DNA from: Anopheles merus
Taxonomy: Eukaryota > Arthropoda > Insecta > Diptera > Culicidae
Assembly: GCF_017562075.2 (NCBI RefSeq)
Contig: NC_054083.1
Coordinates: 21,077,428-21,141,427, forward strand
Direction: 5' to 3'
Length of the DNA stretch: 64,000 nt
Positions within the stretch are counted from its first letter, which is position 1; each line of letters starts with the position of its first letter. Below, one piece after another: positions 62,533-64,000 of the stretch. The notes beneath the pieces were generated by a model. It was given only the letters and a program-made list of their open reading frames with translations. It had not been told where the DNA came from and did no database searches. A program made the translations under genes and the position numbers.

Positions 62533-63863
62533 GGTTATTGTTGTACAGTTGCTCACGATGCAAGCCAATTTACGAAGCAAACAAACACAAAACGATCGAT
62601 AGAAAGGCTTCAGAAAGGTTGCAGAAGGCTGAAGAGGAGGTATTTGAAGACACTGTTGTTTGATGCAACCAACGAAGCGGCTACAAGCAAATTACCCGAA
62701 TTTCTCAAACGTACAGAAATTCGCCAATCTGACGTGAAAGCAAGGCTAAGGAATTCTAAACAAGGCACAGGCAGCTAATTTTTGGAATTAGACGGACCGC
62801 AGCTCGTTTAAAACACTATAATTTATATGAAATTGAAATTGATTTGCGTTGATTTGAGAAGAACTTTGTTCTGATCAGAAGCAGGCACGTCTAAAGACTG
62901 AACTGATCGTTCGCTAGCCTAGGCCAGTGCGCGACGATTTCGCCAACGCGCACTGTTTGCCTGTTCGACCAATCACCGTGCGCCTGGTGTTGTCGCGAGT
63001 CTTTCGCGATGTAGTCATGCGGTATGTTATCTTGGAGGCATGCTCACGCTATTCCTCCGATCGTCGCGATCGTTTCGGTAAAACTCTCGTTGTCTCTGCC
63101 GCATTTTGGAACGAGCTCTTGAGCGATATGTTGAAGTGTAACATGAGTTTCCTGTGTCTACCGCACGGTCGTACGTGCTCGAGCATGTGTTGAGGATGCT
63201 GTCTTCCAAACATGAACATTCCAAAGAAAGGTATTGTTTTGGGGAATGAAGTATATGAACTGACATACAATCTTTTGAACTTGATTTCTGAAATAAGTAA
63301 TTATAATACAGATTCTTTTCTGATATAGAATTATTATCACTAAATCTACCCCAATTGTATGTAACAAATTAAATAGCTACACGCACATAATGTGAATCAC
63401 GTTCATCAGAAGTCATACAAAAGATCACAAAGCACTTCAAGGCAACGTGTGTCGCCTAACGAGACAGCGCAATCATCGCAGAGCACATTTTTTGCTGGAT
63501 ACGCATAAAATGTGTTCAGCCCGATCGAGAGACACCCAGCGCAACACGATAAGCCTTTATATATTGGTACAAAATGTTCTTCTTACAACGTTGTTGATTT
63601 TCTATCATTCGTTAGCCTCAGTTTACAGAGCAATTTCAGGCAAACCTTCAACGATTGTGATGAAATTGTGACGCAGCTTTGATATCTACTCCAACGATGT
63701 CCAACCGTTAGAGTGGGAGGATGGTGCTAGGTATGCTGTAAAGCGTACCGTTCGACGTAAAGTCTATTTTGCCATCGTAATTAGCTCAACAAGCCCTATG
63801 TTGACTGACAAAAGTTAGTGGCGTTTATTGGTAAACGTTACCCACGCACCGACCGACAAGTGC
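62533..63863. other. Upstream region of the RING-H2 gene
   Basis: Includes its leader and promoter. On the minus strand a DREF-like CTATCGATCG lies about 65 nt before the ATG. A CpG-rich stretch at 62.92-63.18 kb contains CCAATCA and an 88-codon plus-strand frame without recognisable features. A TTTATATATTGG sequence is at 63556-63567. Confidence 0.4.
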
Positions 63864-63986
63864 ATGGCAGCCACCATTTGGGTGGCTGTTTTAGCTTTCG
63901 CTCTGAGGTTTGCCGTTCCAGCTCAACGGTTTTACCTTCCCGTGGTGAACCACAAAATTAGTGGAAAACTCATGGACACAGGGTAG
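63864..63986 (+). CDS. Possible first exon of a secreted protein (signal-peptide-like ORF), edge of window
   Basis: ATG at 63864 opens 40 codons: MAATIWVAVLAFALRFAVPA, then QRFYLPVVNHKISG and a stop TAG at 63984-63986. Residues 4-18 are strongly hydrophobic and end in small residues, like a cleavable signal peptide. A weak donor (ACAGG|GTAGCT) overlaps the stop, so the frame may continue in an exon beyond the window. The Kozak context is modest and no promoter element is clear. It could be a chance frame or a tiny secreted peptide. Confidence 0.3.
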   Translation: MAATIWVAVLAFALRFAVPAQRFYLPVVNHKISGKLMDTG

Positions 63987-64000
63987 CTGAGATTTGGTAG

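Noticed and set aside
62927..63193. 88-codon plus-strand frame in CpG-rich DNA
   Set aside because: No domain, no supporting splice signals, and it lies in the likely promoter region of the minus-strand RING gene.

Overview
The window looks like a piece of a mosquito genome, most likely Anopheles or a close relative. This is inferred from three things: a multi-exon insect-type diuretic-hormone receptor gene, many copies of a tRNA-headed SINE with an (AAG)n tail that resembles Anopheles SINE200 as I remember it, and AT-rich intergenic DNA with CA/GT microsatellites. No bacterial-style operon, rRNA, CRISPR array or free-standing tRNA gene was seen.

Layout. Bases 1-35,000 hold no gene that I can recognise. 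They contain two SINEs (5.9-6.5 kb), a candidate TTAA-flanked miniature transposon (18.0 kb), a 442-bp element with GC-rich inverted ends (32.7-33.1 kb), simple repeats, and many chance open frames. From about 35.27 to 59.96 kb, on the plus strand, lies one gene of 12 coding exons for a class B (secretin-family) seven-helix receptor. It is best matched to the CRF-like diuretic hormone 44 receptor. All splice phases join, giving 444 codons plus stop. Its introns carry a TA-flanked miniature element, five full or partial SINEs, a decayed minisatellite, long CT and CA tracts, and a three-layer transposon nest in which a hAT-like foldback element sits inside a SINE.

From 62.53 down to 61.14 kb, on the minus strand and tail-to-tail with the receptor, is a small two-exon gene for a 137-residue RING-H2 protein followed by a predicted coiled coil. 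Its first coding exon has only 11 coding bases. At the right edge (63.86 kb, plus) a 40-codon frame begins like a secretory signal peptide and may be the first exon of a gene running out of the window.

The receptor is expected to sit in the plasma membrane and raise cAMP when it binds DH44, in Malpighian tubule and neuroendocrine cells (family knowledge). Three things deserve attention. Exon 1 has no ATG; the frame opens at GTG in a good Kozak context. Exon 11 (66 nt, frame-neutral) sits behind a 296-nt stretch without a single AG, a sign of a distant branch point and of regulated splicing in the cytoplasmic tail. The tail also carries a PKA-type RRAS site. No wholly new biological system was found; the most unusual structures are the tail-exon splice architecture and the nested foldback hAT.
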